From Siderastrea radians (Eukaryota; Cnidaria; Anthozoa; Scleractinia; Rhizangiidae), in NCBI GenBank assembly GCA_964017195.1, contig OZ024898.1, positions 2,280,001 through 2,344,000 of the forward strand: DNA of 64,000 bases. Direction: 5' to 3'. This document shows, piece after piece, positions 63,592 through 64,000 of the stretch; the stretch's first letter is position 1; each line of letters starts with the position of its first letter. The translations under genes were made by a program, and so were the position numbers. Below the pieces are notes generated by a model, which saw only the letters and a program-made list of their open reading frames with translations, was not told the DNA's origin and did not search any database.

Positions 63592-64000
63592 CTAAAATAA
63601 AACCACGTTTAATTATTATTTTTTCAAAATTTGATCACCGAGCGCAAACTTGCAACCCAGGATTCATGTTTTTCGGTTCGAGTTTAGATTGGTTCTTTGT
63701 GATGAAAGCGTATATTGTGATTGGTTAAAATAACGACATAACCTAACCACGGTTACCGATTTTACAGCACGGCGCGCGACAGTGTCCACTTTTAATAAAT
63801 TGGCGTACTTCTGTGATGTCAACGAACCAAACAGAATTCGAGAAAGCTTCCAGGAAACCAACTCAAAGCCACAAGTGAACTGGATTGGCTTCCTAGGAGC
63901 AATCGCTAATTTTGATTGGTTAATCGATACCACGGAAGCATGCAAATTAATAAAAGTTGTCACAATTTACGCGTCGCCCTGTAATTCAACTAAAAAAGTG
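63592..64000. other. Right edge, no exon recognised
   Basis: Probably intron of the minus-strand gene that ends at 62978. The open frame at 63664-63963 has no recognisable motif and is not accepted. Confidence 0.35.

Noticed and set aside
1..64000. CRISPR arrays, bacterial operons, riboswitches
   Set aside because: None seen. The repeats present are microsatellites, transposon ends and a eukaryotic minisatellite, and the genes are animal or Polinton genes.

Overview
The window is animal nuclear DNA, most likely from a cnidarian (a coral or sea anemone). It has intron-containing metazoan genes, two related orphan class A GPCRs, a PRDM14 orthologue, a RhoBTB-type gene and many small transposons. 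The species cannot be named from sequence alone.

Positions 682-19706 are one integrated Maverick/Polinton (adintovirus-like) element of 19,025 bp. Its limits are exact. It has terminal inverted repeats (682-1114 and 19252-19706), a perfect 6-bp target duplication TATTTT (676-681 and 19707-19712), and paralogous copies of the host repeat it landed in. The first 75 bp of each terminal repeat is itself an imperfect palindrome. The full core gene set is present: protein-primed DNA polymerase B, rve-type integrase with chromodomain, A32-like packaging ATPase, adenain-like cysteine protease, double-jelly-roll major capsid protein and a penton-like minor capsid protein. There are also fibre-like proteins, a pVI-like protein, a phospholipase A2 protein, a VLTF3-like zinc-ribbon protein, two small zinc-finger proteins and a membrane protein. 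Genes run leftwards from 6504 to 1706 and rightwards from 6622 to 18961, diverging from a mirrored promoter. The copy is damaged: the penton gene is split by a 1,032-bp foldback transposon with an ATA duplication (8230-9261), and one fibre gene has a frame break near 5095-5150.

The most unusual feature is the 12.0-14.4 kb block. Three successive genes each sit in the -1 frame of the gene before and lack a good AUG. Two junctions carry textbook -1 ribosomal frameshift heptamers in the right phase: G GGA AAC at 12732, next to the stop codon and a 13-bp hairpin, and A AAA AAC at 13385. The third carries a ten-A run at 12013 exactly where the protease frame opens. A retrovirus-like chain DUF5679 to PLA2 to integrase, and pVI-like to protease, is therefore predicted. 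Structural proteins also carry adenain-type cleavage motifs, and nearly all starts sit in a TATATATG-like element.

From 19.7 to 35 kb the host DNA is a patchwork of duplicated repeats: LINE 3' ends with TTA tails, GPCR upstream blocks in three copies, and a 1.3-kb transposon. It holds two single-exon GPCR genes. A five-exon RhoBTB-like gene (35474-42992, +) follows, then small inverted-repeat elements, a tRNA-like gene (47248-47319), and a five-exon PRDM14 gene (55686-48374, -) with a tandem array of about 100-bp units in an intron. The right end holds a broken Crypton/ZMYM-like fragment (about 56.5 kb), an inverted relative of the 25.3-kb transposon (about 59.4-61.0 kb), and the last two exons of an unidentified minus-strand gene (62978-63591).
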